Positions 35,277 to 44,377 of a DNA stretch of 57,648 nucleotides are shown here, piece after piece. The position numbers and the translations under genes are program-made. Under the pieces are notes generated by a model. The model was given only the letters and a program-made list of their open reading frames with translations. It was not told the DNA's origin and ran no database searches. This stretch comes from JBBQXY01 sp051004815. Its GTDB lineage: Bacteria; Chloroflexota; Ktedonobacteria; Ktedonobacterales; Ktedonobacteraceae. The DNA lies in contig JBPCJY010000256.1 in NCBI GenBank assembly GCA_051004815.1, forward strand, positions 1 to 57,648. Direction: 5' to 3'. Each line of letters opens with the position of its first letter. Within the stretch, counting starts at the first letter, position 1.

Positions 35277-36458
35277 TCAATTCTTAGCTATGGCTATACT
35301 ACCTTGATGTGGAGGTACTTGATTTGCTTGCGGTGGAGCGATTGGTAAGGTGAAACAAAAGGTGGCCCCCTTTCCTTCTTCGCTTTCTACCCATATCCGG
35401 CCTTGATGGCGTGCAACAAGATCTGCCACTATTGCCAGGCCCAATCCGAGTCCTGACGGAGAACTGTGACTTTGCCCCTCAATCTGGTAAAATGCCTCAA
35501 ATACGCGTTCCTGAAACTCTTTAGGAATGCCAGGGCCGTGGTCCTGCACGCAGGTAGTGACTGTATGGGCATCGCAGGTAAGTTTGACCAGGATCGTCTC
35601 CGATGCTGGCGCATACTTAATGGCATTGGTCAGTAGATTCGTCAAAACCTGCCCAATTCGCTCTCGATCACCCCACACCGTTGTAGGCGTTAAGCCCTCT
35701 CTCGCAATAGTATGCTGTTCCGTCGTGAGTTGGATGTCTGTCACCACTTCTTCCACTAATTCATCGAACGCGAACGCGCTCTCGCGCAGTTGGAGCTTCC
35801 CACCTTCTATGCGATTGATATCCAGCAAATCATCCACGAGACCGGTCAGTCGATTGACTTGCTGATCCATTCTGGTCGCCAACTGCATTCCCTGCTCATC
35901 TTTCGCTCGTTCACACCGTCTGCCAAGCAGTTGTGAATACCCTTTCAAACTACTCAGGGGCGTTTTGAGTTCGTGAACAACCATACTGGTAAACTCGTTT
36001 CTTCTCGCCTCTTGTTCGTCCCTGACAAGTTGCTCGCGCACTAAACGCTCGCGCTCTTGTTCTGCTTTCCTACGTTCGATAGCGTAGCGTATCAGGCGAT
36101 GCAACAATTCACCTTGTAGCAAATCCTTGGTAATGTAGTCATCCGCACCGGACTGTAGTGCCTGGATGTCGATATCTTCCCCACTCGCGCCCGTCAATAC
36201 AATAATTGGGCGATTGTAGCCGCGTCGTCTGGCCTCTTTCAGTAGATCGATACCACTGTTGGCCCCCAGTTGATAATCTACCAGACAAAGATCATGATCC
36301 TCTCTCTGCATATGGACGAGACCTTCCTCGAACCGCTGTTCCCAAATGACCGTGTAGCGAGTATGAGGGACTTTTGCCAGCACCTTCTTCAGCAGAATAT
36401 AATCTTCCTCGTCGTCCTCAACGAGAAGGACGACCGTTTGTTGCGTCTTTATAGGCAC
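35277..36458 (-). CDS. Response-regulator receiver fused to histidine kinase
   Basis: 393 aa from GTG at 36458, which has GAGGAG 8 nt upstream. The upstream in-frame ATG at 36539 lies deep in the preceding gene and has no site. The receiver domain (about 10-125) has L-V-E-D-D-E-E-D and phospho-acceptor D in L-V-D-Y-Q-L-G. A coiled linker, rich in Glu and Arg, leads to HisKA with H in V-V-H-E-L-K-T-P-L and HATPase_c with N-L-L-T-N-A-I-K-Y and G-P-G-I-P-K-E. It overlaps the upstream regulator gene by 41 bp, indicating tight coupling. Likely receives phosphate from the upstream pair and extends a phosphorelay. Confidence 0.88.
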   Translation of the reverse strand: MPIKTQQTVVLLVEDDEEDYILLKKVLAKVPHTRYTVIWEQRFEEGLVHMQREDHDLCLVDYQLGANSGIDLLKEARRRGYNRPIIVLTGASGEDIDIQALQSGADDYITKDLLQGELLHRLIRYAIERRKAEQERERLVREQLVRDEQEARRNEFTSMVVHELKTPLSSLKGYSQLLGRRCERAKDEQGMQLATRMDQQVNRLTGLVDDLLDINRIEGGKLQLRESAFAFDELVEEVVTDIQLTTEQHTIAREGLTPTTVWGDRERIGQVLTNLLTNAIKYAPASETILVKLTCDAHTVTTCVQDHGPGIPKEFQERVFEAFYQIEGQSHSSPSGLGLGLAIVADLVARHQGRIWVESEEGKGATFCFTLPIAPPQANQVPPHQGSIAIAKN

Positions 36459-36912
36459 CTTTGTTCTCCTCAGAAGGTAGCGTGACGATCTCGAACCAAT
36501 ATTTGCCCAGCACTTGCATGACTTCAACGAGCCGTTCAAATGTCACTGGCTTGGTAATAAACGAGTTGACGCCCAACTTATAGGATCGATAGATGTCCTC
36601 CTCTGCTTTCGAGGTGGTAAAGACGACAATGGGAATATCTTTCACAGCGGGGTGAGCTTTGATCTCTTTGAGAGCCTCGCGCCCATCCTTTTTCGGCATA
36701 TTCAAATCGAGGAGAATGACGCCAGGACGTGGTGCGTTCTCCGCGTTCGTGTAGGCCCCCCGACGAAACAGGTAGTCCAGGAGTGCTTCGCCATCTTGCA
36801 CACAATAGAGCTTATTGAGCAGTTTTCCCTGGTGCAGTGCCTTTTGCGTCAGCAAAATATCATCTTCATCATCATCTGCCATCAAAATTACAATGGGAGT
36901 TTTTGTTGTCAT
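36418..36912 (-). CDS. Rcp1-type single-domain response regulator
   Basis: 164 aa. Only a receiver domain: acidic pocket in M-A-D-D-D-E-D-D, phospho-acceptor D in L-L-D-L-N-M-P-K-K-D-G, conserved T in V-V-F-T-T-S and K in F-I-T-K-P-V. L-D-L-N-M-P-K-K-D-G is characteristic of Rcp1 regulators paired with phytochrome-type kinases. Its start overlaps the stop of the upstream kinase by ATGA (36909-36912). No DNA-binding domain, so it relays phosphate rather than acting on genes directly. Confidence 0.92.
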   Translation of the reverse strand: MTTKTPIVILMADDDEDDILLTQKALHQGKLLNKLYCVQDGEALLDYLFRRGAYTNAENAPRPGVILLDLNMPKKDGREALKEIKAHPAVKDIPIVVFTTSKAEEDIYRSYKLGVNSFITKPVTFERLVEVMQVLGKYWFEIVTLPSEENKGAYKDATNGRPSR

Positions 36913-38726
36913 GAATTCATTCCTTCTGTTGATTTCTGATGCACTGGCAGCGTCACCAAAAATGTGGCACCCTGCCCAGCCGCGCTCTGCGCGGTAATCG
37001 TCCCGCCGTGCCGTTCGACAATTTTGCGCACAACGGCTAATCCAATACCTGTCCCTTCGTATTCAGTCCGTCCATGCAATCGTTGAAAAACAACGAAGAT
37101 GCGATCTAGATATTTTTCATCAAAGCCAATACCGTTATCCTTGACCGTGAGAAGGCACTGCTCTTCAGCGGTGCGAGCATTGACGCGCATTTGAGCAGCA
37201 ACGTGAACAACCGGCGGAGTGCCGGGCTGGTGAAACTTCAGCGCATTGCCGATCAGATTTTGTAGCAACTGGCGCATCTGTAGTGGATCGGCCTCGATAG
37301 TGGGAAGCTCGTCGATCTCTACCGTTCCCTTGGTTGCCTGCACAAGCACTTCTAGATCTATAACCACCTCGTGTGCGGTTATCGTCAGATCTACTTGAGA
37401 AAACGGCAATGCCTTTGAGGTGACACGCGAGAACAGCAGGAGATCGTTGATCAGTACCTGCATACGTGAAGCGGCGTTGCGCATTCGATCGAGGTAGGTC
37501 TTACCTTCGCCCAGCGTAGGCCCGTACTCCTCTTCTAAGAGATTGCCGAAGGCCTGTATTTTTCGTAACGGTTCTTGCAAGTCATGGGAGGCGACATAGG
37601 CAAAATCTTGCAGCTCTTGATTACTGTGCTGTAGCTCGCTATTGAGCTGGCGCAATGTCTCCGTTGACTCTGTCAAGGCTACTGTTCGCTCGATCACCAT
37701 CGTCTCTAGATTCGCGCTGAAATCTTGCAGGTGCTGGTAGATACGGGCGTTTTCCATGGCGAGGGAGGCGCGACTCGCCAACTCCTCCGCCATAGCGAGA
37801 TCGGTCGGCGTATAATGACGCTTCGTCTCGGTTGTCACGAGTGTGATAGCCCCTATCCCTTGCTCCTGTACTACCAAGGGGACGGTAATGGCTGAGGAAA
37901 GACCGATGGAGCGTATCAGTGCCAGTTCTTGTTCGTCTTTCGCGGCTGCAGCCAGAAGATCATCGGGAATAGAAGGGAAGAACTCAGATGACTTGGTGCG
38001 TATGACAGCCGCGACTCCGGTAGGTGCATCAGGATCATACGGCGTCACTTCGCTGAGTTGATACGCCCACGCCACTTTCTCTGGATCGACATGCGTGATG
38101 ATCAAGGGATACAACGTCCCATCCTCTTTGAGGAGGTCTACACGGCACCAATCGGCTACCATTGGAACGGCACGCTGGGCAACCTGCACAAGCACTTCCT
38201 TATAATTGAGCGAAGAAACGAGCAGTTTACTGGCCTCGGTCAGGAAGCGCAGATGCTGCAACGTACGCTTGAGGTCGGTGATATCGCGATTGACCTCTAA
38301 AACTGTCATAGACGCGTTCTGTGACTTCTCCAGGAGAATCCAACGACTGGCGACAATAAGCGGGGTTCCATCACGCCTGCTTTGTTCCAGTTCACCTTCC
38401 CAGATGCCTTTCTCACGCAGGGTATGTTCAATTTCTACCCGCGAGGAAGAGAACTGCGTACCCAGCAGGGTGTCCAGGGGTTGCCTAAGCGCTTCCTGTT
38501 CAGACCAGCCATAGAGCATGGTCGCCCCCGGATTCCAAAAAAGCACGCGACCGCTATCGTCATGTACAACAAAGGCATCGTGGGCTACTTGAAAGAGTGC
38601 TGTTTGCCAGTTAAAGATCTGAGAGGAGTGCAAAAGCAAGGAAGGAGAACTCGCGCTGTTCTCTTCATCAAATGCCATATATGTGTTCTTAACCCTTTCC
38701 ATTCTAATGTGCAGCAGGTCAGGCAA
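36909..38726 (-). CDS. PAS-GAF sensor histidine kinase of phytochrome-like type
   Basis: 605 aa as drawn. PAS domain (about 42-150) with F-V-V-H-D-D-S-G and G-W-S-E-Q-E-A-L. GAF domain (about 170-330). A coiled coil leads to the HisKA phospho-acceptor H381 in V-A-S-H-D-L-Q-E-P-L-R-K-I, the sequence type of Cph1/bacteriophytochrome kinases, and then HATPase_c with N-L-I-G-N-A-L-K-F and G-T-G-I-G-L-A-V-V. The GAF lacks an obvious bilin-binding cysteine, so light sensing is not implied. Start uncertain: TTG at 38726, or ATG at 38675 (M-A-F-D). A TATAAT at 38758-38753 may be the -10. First gene of a three-gene kinase/regulator unit. Confidence 0.9.
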   Translation of the reverse strand: MPDLLHIRMERVKNTYMAFDEENSASSPSLLLHSSQIFNWQTALFQVAHDAFVVHDDSGRVLFWNPGATMLYGWSEQEALRQPLDTLLGTQFSSSRVEIEHTLREKGIWEGELEQSRRDGTPLIVASRWILLEKSQNASMTVLEVNRDITDLKRTLQHLRFLTEASKLLVSSLNYKEVLVQVAQRAVPMVADWCRVDLLKEDGTLYPLIITHVDPEKVAWAYQLSEVTPYDPDAPTGVAAVIRTKSSEFFPSIPDDLLAAAAKDEQELALIRSIGLSSAITVPLVVQEQGIGAITLVTTETKRHYTPTDLAMAEELASRASLAMENARIYQHLQDFSANLETMVIERTVALTESTETLRQLNSELQHSNQELQDFAYVASHDLQEPLRKIQAFGNLLEEEYGPTLGEGKTYLDRMRNAASRMQVLINDLLLFSRVTSKALPFSQVDLTITAHEVVIDLEVLVQATKGTVEIDELPTIEADPLQMRQLLQNLIGNALKFHQPGTPPVVHVAAQMRVNARTAEEQCLLTVKDNGIGFDEKYLDRIFVVFQRLHGRTEYEGTGIGLAVVRKIVERHGGTITAQSAAGQGATFLVTLPVHQKSTEGMNS

Positions 38727-38866
38727 CCTATGACCCCCTTTTTTCTCGCTGTATTATACCTCTACAGCAGATGCTACACTTTTGTGAGTCTACACGCAGT
38801 ATAAGGGATAGTGTCAACTTGGTAAAGGTTAAAGGATGAACGTTTGTAGGCAACTGACCAGATAAT

Positions 38867-39562
38867 ATGCTACGATATATTTTAGTAGTGGAGATTCATG
38901 GTGGCCCTCACACGCAATATGGCTATGGCTTCTTCCACGAGATGCAGTTGTTGACTGCGGCTGGCTATGTTGTGTTCTACACCAACCCACGCGGTAGCTG
39001 TGGCTATGGCTATGACTTTGCGCTGGCGGTTCGTGGTGCCTGGGGCGAGAAAGACTCGCTAGATATTATGGCGGGTGTTGATGCTCTGCTGCAAAGAGGT
39101 TACATAGATGAGCGGCGCATAGGTGTTACCGGCGGAAGTTACGGCGGTTTCATGACCAACTGGTTGATCGGCCATTCTGATCGTTTCAAAGCGGCGGTCA
39201 CTGACCGCTCTGTCGTCAACCTGGCATCAGATTTCGGCAGTAGCGACTTTGGCTGGGTGTTTGCCGACGATGAACTGGAGACAACGCCCTGGGAAAACCT
39301 GGAGCGTTACATGCATATGTCGCCAATTCACTACGTGCAGAATATACACACCCCTCTACTCATCATTCACAGTGAACAAGATTTGCGCTGCAACATTGAG
39401 CAAGCCGAACAACTGTTTGCCACATTGAAGTACCTGGGGCGCGAGGTACTCTTCGTGCGCTTCGAGGGCCAGAGCCACGGTCTCTCGCGTGGCGGCCATC
39501 CCAAGTTACGCCAGGAGCGTCTACAACACATCCTCGGCTGGTTCGAGAGGTATTTGCAATAG
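38867..39562 (+). pseudogene. Truncated S9 prolyl-oligopeptidase/acylaminoacyl-peptidase, catalytic domain only
   Basis: 231 aa corresponding only to the C-terminal alpha/beta hydrolase half of S9C peptidases. It begins just before E-I-H-G-G-P-H. Catalytic Ser in G-G-S-Y-G-G, Asp in S-E-Q-D-L-R and His in G-Q-S-H-G-L-S are all kept. The roughly 400-residue N-terminal propeller is absent: an in-frame stop at 38855-38857 closes the frame and no homologous sequence is seen in 38727-38866. No ribosome site precedes the ATG at 38867. A 5'-deleted remnant is likeliest; a short functional hydrolase is possible because the domain itself is undamaged. Confidence 0.7.
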
Positions 39563-39671
39563 AGGCACACTGTAGGGCGCGATTTATCGCCGCCACCAGC
39601 CGATTGCCTCCACGAAACCATGTTGTCCCGATTGTAAACTATAATAAAGTTCAAAGAGGAGCATAAGAAAT

Positions 39672-40673
39672 ATGTCAGCAACATTCAAAGCCTTTGTAGT
39701 CGATAAAAAAGAAGCCGACTTCACAGCTGCCTTCAAAGATGTAACGCATTCTGACCTGCCACAGGGTGAGGTTCTGGTCAAGGTAGCCTACTCAAGCGTT
39801 AATTATAAGGATGGTCTGGCCTCCATTCCAGAAGGCAAAATTGTACGCAACTATCCTTTTGTCCCCGGTATCGATCTAGCGGGAGTAGTGGTCGAATCCA
39901 GTGAAGCAAGCTTTAAACCCGGTGACGAAGTGATCGTTACCAGCTATGCACTCGGTGTCTCCCACTATGGCGGGTTCAGCGAATATGCTCGTGTCAAGGC
40001 CGAGTGGGTGGTACCATTGCCTTCTGGTCTGACGCTTAAAGAGGCTATGGCCCTAGGTACGGCTGGCTTCACAGCAGCCCTTTCGGTCCATAAACTGGAG
40101 CACAACGGCCTTACCCCGCAGCATGGTCCAGTGTTGGTCACTGGCGCAACCGGAGGACTGGGAAGCATTGCTATCAGTATCCTCAAAAACTTGGGCTACA
40201 CTGTGGCCGCGAGTACGGGCCAGCAGTCGGAGCATGACTACCTCAAAGCATTGGGCGCGGATGATATCCTGCCTCGTGAGGAGACGAGCGCGGAGAGCAA
40301 CCGCCCGCTGGATAAAGATCGCTGGGCTGGCTGTGTTGATGCCGTTGGAGGAGCTACGCTAGCCTATCTTCTCCGTACTACTAGCTATGGCGGTTCAATC
40401 GCCTCCTGTGGCAACACCGGTGGAACGAATGTCAACACGACGGTCTTCCCCTTCATCTTACGCGGTGTTAACCTGTTGGGCATCGATTCGGTCAACTGCC
40501 CAATGGCGTTGCGTCGCACGATCTGGGAACACCTCGCCAGAGATTATAAGCCAAAGCACCTTCTCGATCTCGTCGGACACGAAGCCCCATTCGAGGAACT
40601 CCCTCGAGCATTGGCAACCATTCTCAAAGGGGGAGTCAGAGGCCGTACCATTATTAAAATAGCCGTCCCGTAA
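39672..40673 (+). CDS. YhdH/AcuI-family quinone oxidoreductase (medium-chain reductase)
   Basis: 333 aa. S-S-V-N-Y-K-D-G-L near residue 42 and P-G-I-D-L-A-G-V-V are signatures of the YhdH/YhfP group, and V-T-G-A-T-G-G-L-G-S-I-A is the NADPH-binding loop. There is no zinc-binding cysteine cluster. AcuI relatives reduce acryloyl-CoA to propionyl-CoA with NADPH; YhdH members act on related enoyl-CoA or quinone substrates. AGAGGAG lies 11 nt before the ATG, and a TATAAT occurs about 20 bp upstream of that. It converges with the rha operon. Confidence 0.85.
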   Translation: MSATFKAFVVDKKEADFTAAFKDVTHSDLPQGEVLVKVAYSSVNYKDGLASIPEGKIVRNYPFVPGIDLAGVVVESSEASFKPGDEVIVTSYALGVSHYGGFSEYARVKAEWVVPLPSGLTLKEAMALGTAGFTAALSVHKLEHNGLTPQHGPVLVTGATGGLGSIAISILKNLGYTVAASTGQQSEHDYLKALGADDILPREETSAESNRPLDKDRWAGCVDAVGGATLAYLLRTTSYGGSIASCGNTGGTNVNTTVFPFILRGVNLLGIDSVNCPMALRRTIWEHLARDYKPKHLLDLVGHEAPFEELPRALATILKGGVRGRTIIKIAVP

Positions 40674-40724
40674 GATTGGGCTTACGTTGTGTGGCTCTCT
40701 TTCCGCTCGTATCGACTGATCTTT

Positions 40725-42209
40725 TCAACGAACACGCGAGGATGCCATCGCGCTCAGGTACTGCCCGGCCTCGTTCCAGGCTTCGCGTCTGGTGTCACGG
40801 GGCGAGTAGACCTGTGTCTGCGTGTTCTGTGCAGTGGCACGCACCTCTGCCAGGCTGTGCAGTTCGCCCAGCCCCACCAGCTGCATCAGCGCGTTTCCCA
40901 GGGCTGTTGCCTCATATGGTCCGGCAATGACCGGGACACTAAGCGCATCGGCCAGCCACTGGTTGAGCCGTGCGTTGCGTGCGCCACCACCCAGAACATG
41001 CACCCCGTTGAGCACGGTGCCTGTAAGCTCCTTGATTTGATGAAACACCTCACAGTAGCGCAACACCAGGCTTTCCATGATGCAACGCACGAAGGCCGCT
41101 GATGTCTGGAGTGGTGTCTGCCCGTGCTCTACAAGGTACGTGTTGATCGCATCCGGCATATTCTCCGGTGCCAGGAAGTACACATCATCTGGATCGATGA
41201 GGGCGGTGAATGGCGTGACACCATCCACATCGGCCAGCAACGTGTCATAATCCATGCTATGACCATCGTGCGTCCATTGTCGTTGGCATTCCTGTAGGAG
41301 CCACAGCCCCATCACGTTCTTGAGAAAGCGAGTCGTGCCGAAGATCCCACCCTCATTCGTGAAATTGGCGGCGAAAGCCTCTGGTGTTATGATTGGACGC
41401 GGGAGTTCGACGCCCACCAGCGACCAGGTGCCAGAGCTGATATAGCCCCAGCCGCCTGCCAGTGTCACTGGCGTGGCCGCAATCGCCGAACCAGTATCGT
41501 GCGTCGCAGGTGCAACCACCCGTGCCATTCCAAGGTCGCTCCGCCATTCCGGTAAGACCTTGCCAAGCTCCGTTCCCGCCTCAACCACAGTTGGCAGCAG
41601 GGCGGTGGGTATGCCTAATTGATCGAGCAGATCTGTAATCCATGCTTCCGAGATTGAGTCCCAGCACTGCGTCGTGGTCGCATTGGTGCGCTCGGACGTT
41701 TGCGACCCACAGAGCCAGCTGTGCAGCAGATCGGGCATGAGGAACAGGCGATGTGCATGGGCTAATTCCCCTGGCTGCATGTGTTCGTGCGCGTAGAGCT
41801 GGAAGAGGGTATTAAAGGGTTGCAATTGGATGCCTGTGCGCTGGTAGAGAACCTCGCGAGGAACGCGTGCAAACACCTGCTCCATCACGCCGTCCGTGCG
41901 GTGATCGCGATACTGGAAGGGGTTCCCCAGCGGGAAACCGCGAGCGTCCACCAGACCGTAATCAACCCCCCAGGTATCCACGCCGATACTGTCCAGCGTC
42001 CCCGCGAGCAAGCGTGCTTTGCGCAGTCCGGTCAGCGTTTCGTCCCACAGGCCCAGGATATTCCAGAAGCGATGCCCACGCAGGGTCACTGGCCGGTTAG
42101 GAAAACGGTGGATCTCTTCCAGGCTGATCCCCAGCCCATCGAAGCGTGCCAGTAGTACGCGCCCACTGCTGGCACCCAGATCGACTGCCGCCATCGTGCG
42201 AGTCTTCAT
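40725..42209 (-). CDS. rhaB: L-rhamnulokinase
   Basis: 494 aa, usual for FGGY sugar kinases. N-terminal A-V-D-L-G-A-S-S-G-R-V-L ATP loop, V-D-T-W-G-V-D-Y and H-D-T-G-S-A, then W-G-Y-I-S-S-G-T-W-S and G-G-G-A-R-N in the C-lobe; all are RhaB motifs. It phosphorylates L-rhamnulose to L-rhamnulose-1-phosphate. Last gene of the rha operon, 11 bp after rhaD. Confidence 0.93.
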   Translation of the reverse strand: MKTRTMAAVDLGASSGRVLLARFDGLGISLEEIHRFPNRPVTLRGHRFWNILGLWDETLTGLRKARLLAGTLDSIGVDTWGVDYGLVDARGFPLGNPFQYRDHRTDGVMEQVFARVPREVLYQRTGIQLQPFNTLFQLYAHEHMQPGELAHAHRLFLMPDLLHSWLCGSQTSERTNATTTQCWDSISEAWITDLLDQLGIPTALLPTVVEAGTELGKVLPEWRSDLGMARVVAPATHDTGSAIAATPVTLAGGWGYISSGTWSLVGVELPRPIITPEAFAANFTNEGGIFGTTRFLKNVMGLWLLQECQRQWTHDGHSMDYDTLLADVDGVTPFTALIDPDDVYFLAPENMPDAINTYLVEHGQTPLQTSAAFVRCIMESLVLRYCEVFHQIKELTGTVLNGVHVLGGGARNARLNQWLADALSVPVIAGPYEATALGNALMQLVGLGELHSLAEVRATAQNTQTQVYSPRDTRREAWNEAGQYLSAMASSRVR

Positions 42210-42220
42210 AACACATTCCC

Positions 42221-44311
42221 TTAGCGTGGATACGCAGCCGCGACCCCACCATCGACATTGAGGATATTGCCAGTACTCTTGCTAGAGCGAGTCGGCGACG
42301 CGAAGAACGCCACCGCCTCGGCGATATCCTCCGGGAGAATATTGACCCCCAGCGTCGTGCGCTTGCGATATACCTCTTCCAACTGGTCGGGGGCTACACC
42401 ATAGGTCGCAGCACGCGCTTCACGCCAGGTGCTGTCCCAGATGCGCGAACCAGCCAGCACCGCATCGGGATTGACGGTGTTGACGCGAATGCCGAACTGG
42501 CCGCCCTCTTCCGCCAAGCAACGCGCCAGATGCGCTTCGGCAGCCTTGGCCGTCGAATACGCGGTGGCGTTTTTACCTGCCACCAATGCGTTTTTGCTGG
42601 CGATGAAGACCAGGTTGCCTCCACGATGCTGCGCCTGCATGAGCCGGAAGCCCTCGCGAGCCACCAGGAAGTAGCCGGTGGCCAGCACGTTCCAGTTCTT
42701 GTTCCACTCCGCCAGACTCGTCTCAGTAATCGGCGCACTGGAGGCGAGTCCGGCGTTGTTTACGATGACATCAATGCCACCGAAGGCAAGGGCCGTTTGC
42801 TCGAAGGCTGCTCGCACACTCTCTTCGTTGGTTACGTCCATCATGACGGCTATCGCACGTCCTGCTCCGAAGTGCTGATTGAGGTACGCCGCCAGTTGCT
42901 CTACACCGGCGAGGTCAATGTCGGTGGCGATGATATGCCCACCGTCCTGTGCGATGCGACGACAGGTTGCGGAGCCGATTCCGCCTGCCGCGCCTGTGAC
43001 CAGCACGACATGCCGTGCAAACTCACGCTCAGGGGGGGCCATTTTGAGTTTGTATTGCTCGAGCGGCCAGTATTCAACGGCGTAGCTCTCGGCATCGCTG
43101 AGTGAGATAAAGCCACCACAGGCCTCCGCTCCACGCATTACGGCAATGGCACGGTGGTAAAGTTGGGCGGAGACATCAGCCATAGCAGCGTCTTTGCCAG
43201 TCGTGAACATACCCACGCCAGGAATAAGAATCACGCGCGGGTGTGGATCAGACACGGCATCGCTCGCACGATAGACTGGCATGGCGGCATCAGGGTCAAG
43301 ATTTTGCTGCTCGTTTGTTTCCAAATAGCGGCGGTACTTCGCTACATACGCCGCCACACCTTCTCGCAAGGACGCGACGAGCGACTTGCTGTCCTCGTTC
43401 GGCGTCCAATCGACGAGCAACGGCCATGGCTTGGTATGAACCAGGTGATCGGGGCAGGCCGCACCGATTGTCGTCAGGCGCGGAGCATCCTGGCTGCTCG
43501 CAAAGGCTAACACATCGTCTCCATCTTCAAAGCGCAATATCTGCCGCTTTTCTGTCGAGACTAGTCCGCGCAAAATGGGCGCAACTTGTGCCGCGATAGC
43601 ACGCCGCTCATTGGCTAGGAGCGGGGAGACATGTGTACCACCAAAAGCCGACCGATCAGCACGAGCAATGCGGGACTCCACATACTCGCGTGTCCGCGAG
43701 ATGATCGCCAGAGTTGAGGTGTAGCAGTCCTCGTCGCTCTCACCCCAGGTGATGAGGCCATGTTTCGCCAGAATGACGAGTTTTGCGTCCGGTTTGGCTC
43801 GTACCGCCAGCGCGACCTCGCGTGCCAGCCCAAAGCCAGGCCGACGATACGGAATCCAGATCAGATCATCACCGAAGCAGTCCCGCGCCTGTGCCTCGCC
43901 ATTCGCTGCGCAGGCGAAGTAATTCGTCGCATCGGCATGCGTGTGATCGATATGTGCGAACGGCAGGAATCCATGCAAAAGGGTCTCGATGGAGGGGCGC
44001 GGACGACCTGGTTCAGAGAAGCAATGCGCAAGGTAGTCCACCATCTCGGTGTCGCTCATCCGTTCACGTGCTAGCAGGGGAAGCACATCGTCCAGAAATA
44101 ATCCAGTAAACGATGCTTCCGTGACGGTCGCCAAATCCGAGCCGGAGCCTTTGACCCACAGGACATGCGCCGGACGACCGCGAAAATCAATCTCGTCGGA
44201 CTTGGCAGAGGTGTTGCCACCTCCCCAGTTGCAGATCGAGCGATCAGCTCCCAGCATGCGTGAGCGTGCGACCAGTTGCGCCAGCGTCGTTGGTGTAGGG
44301 CTATTTGTCAT
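42221..44311 (-). CDS. rhaD: Bifunctional rhamnulose-1-phosphate aldolase / short-chain dehydrogenase
   Basis: 696 aa from the ATG at 44311, which has GAAGGA upstream; the in-frame start at 44365 adds 18 residues without a better site. The N-terminal class II aldolase/adducin domain (about 1-400) contains the zinc histidine pattern H-T-H-A-D. The C-terminal SDR domain (about 415-690) contains V-T-G-A-A-G-G-I-G, N-N-A-G and Y-S-T-A-K. Fusion RhaD enzymes cleave L-rhamnulose-1-phosphate to dihydroxyacetone phosphate and L-lactaldehyde and then convert the aldehyde. It sits between rhaI (66 bp) and rhaB (11 bp). Confidence 0.92.
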   Translation of the reverse strand: MTNSPTPTTLAQLVARSRMLGADRSICNWGGGNTSAKSDEIDFRGRPAHVLWVKGSGSDLATVTEASFTGLFLDDVLPLLARERMSDTEMVDYLAHCFSEPGRPRPSIETLLHGFLPFAHIDHTHADATNYFACAANGEAQARDCFGDDLIWIPYRRPGFGLAREVALAVRAKPDAKLVILAKHGLITWGESDEDCYTSTLAIISRTREYVESRIARADRSAFGGTHVSPLLANERRAIAAQVAPILRGLVSTEKRQILRFEDGDDVLAFASSQDAPRLTTIGAACPDHLVHTKPWPLLVDWTPNEDSKSLVASLREGVAAYVAKYRRYLETNEQQNLDPDAAMPVYRASDAVSDPHPRVILIPGVGMFTTGKDAAMADVSAQLYHRAIAVMRGAEACGGFISLSDAESYAVEYWPLEQYKLKMAPPEREFARHVVLVTGAAGGIGSATCRRIAQDGGHIIATDIDLAGVEQLAAYLNQHFGAGRAIAVMMDVTNEESVRAAFEQTALAFGGIDVIVNNAGLASSAPITETSLAEWNKNWNVLATGYFLVAREGFRLMQAQHRGGNLVFIASKNALVAGKNATAYSTAKAAEAHLARCLAEEGGQFGIRVNTVNPDAVLAGSRIWDSTWREARAATYGVAPDQLEEVYRKRTTLGVNILPEDIAEAVAFFASPTRSSKSTGNILNVDGGVAAAYPR

Positions 44312-44377
44312 AGCAATGAATCCTTCGTACTCGAAATGAACCTTCTCCGCCGCCCGAATCGGCACTGGAGGGCTGGT

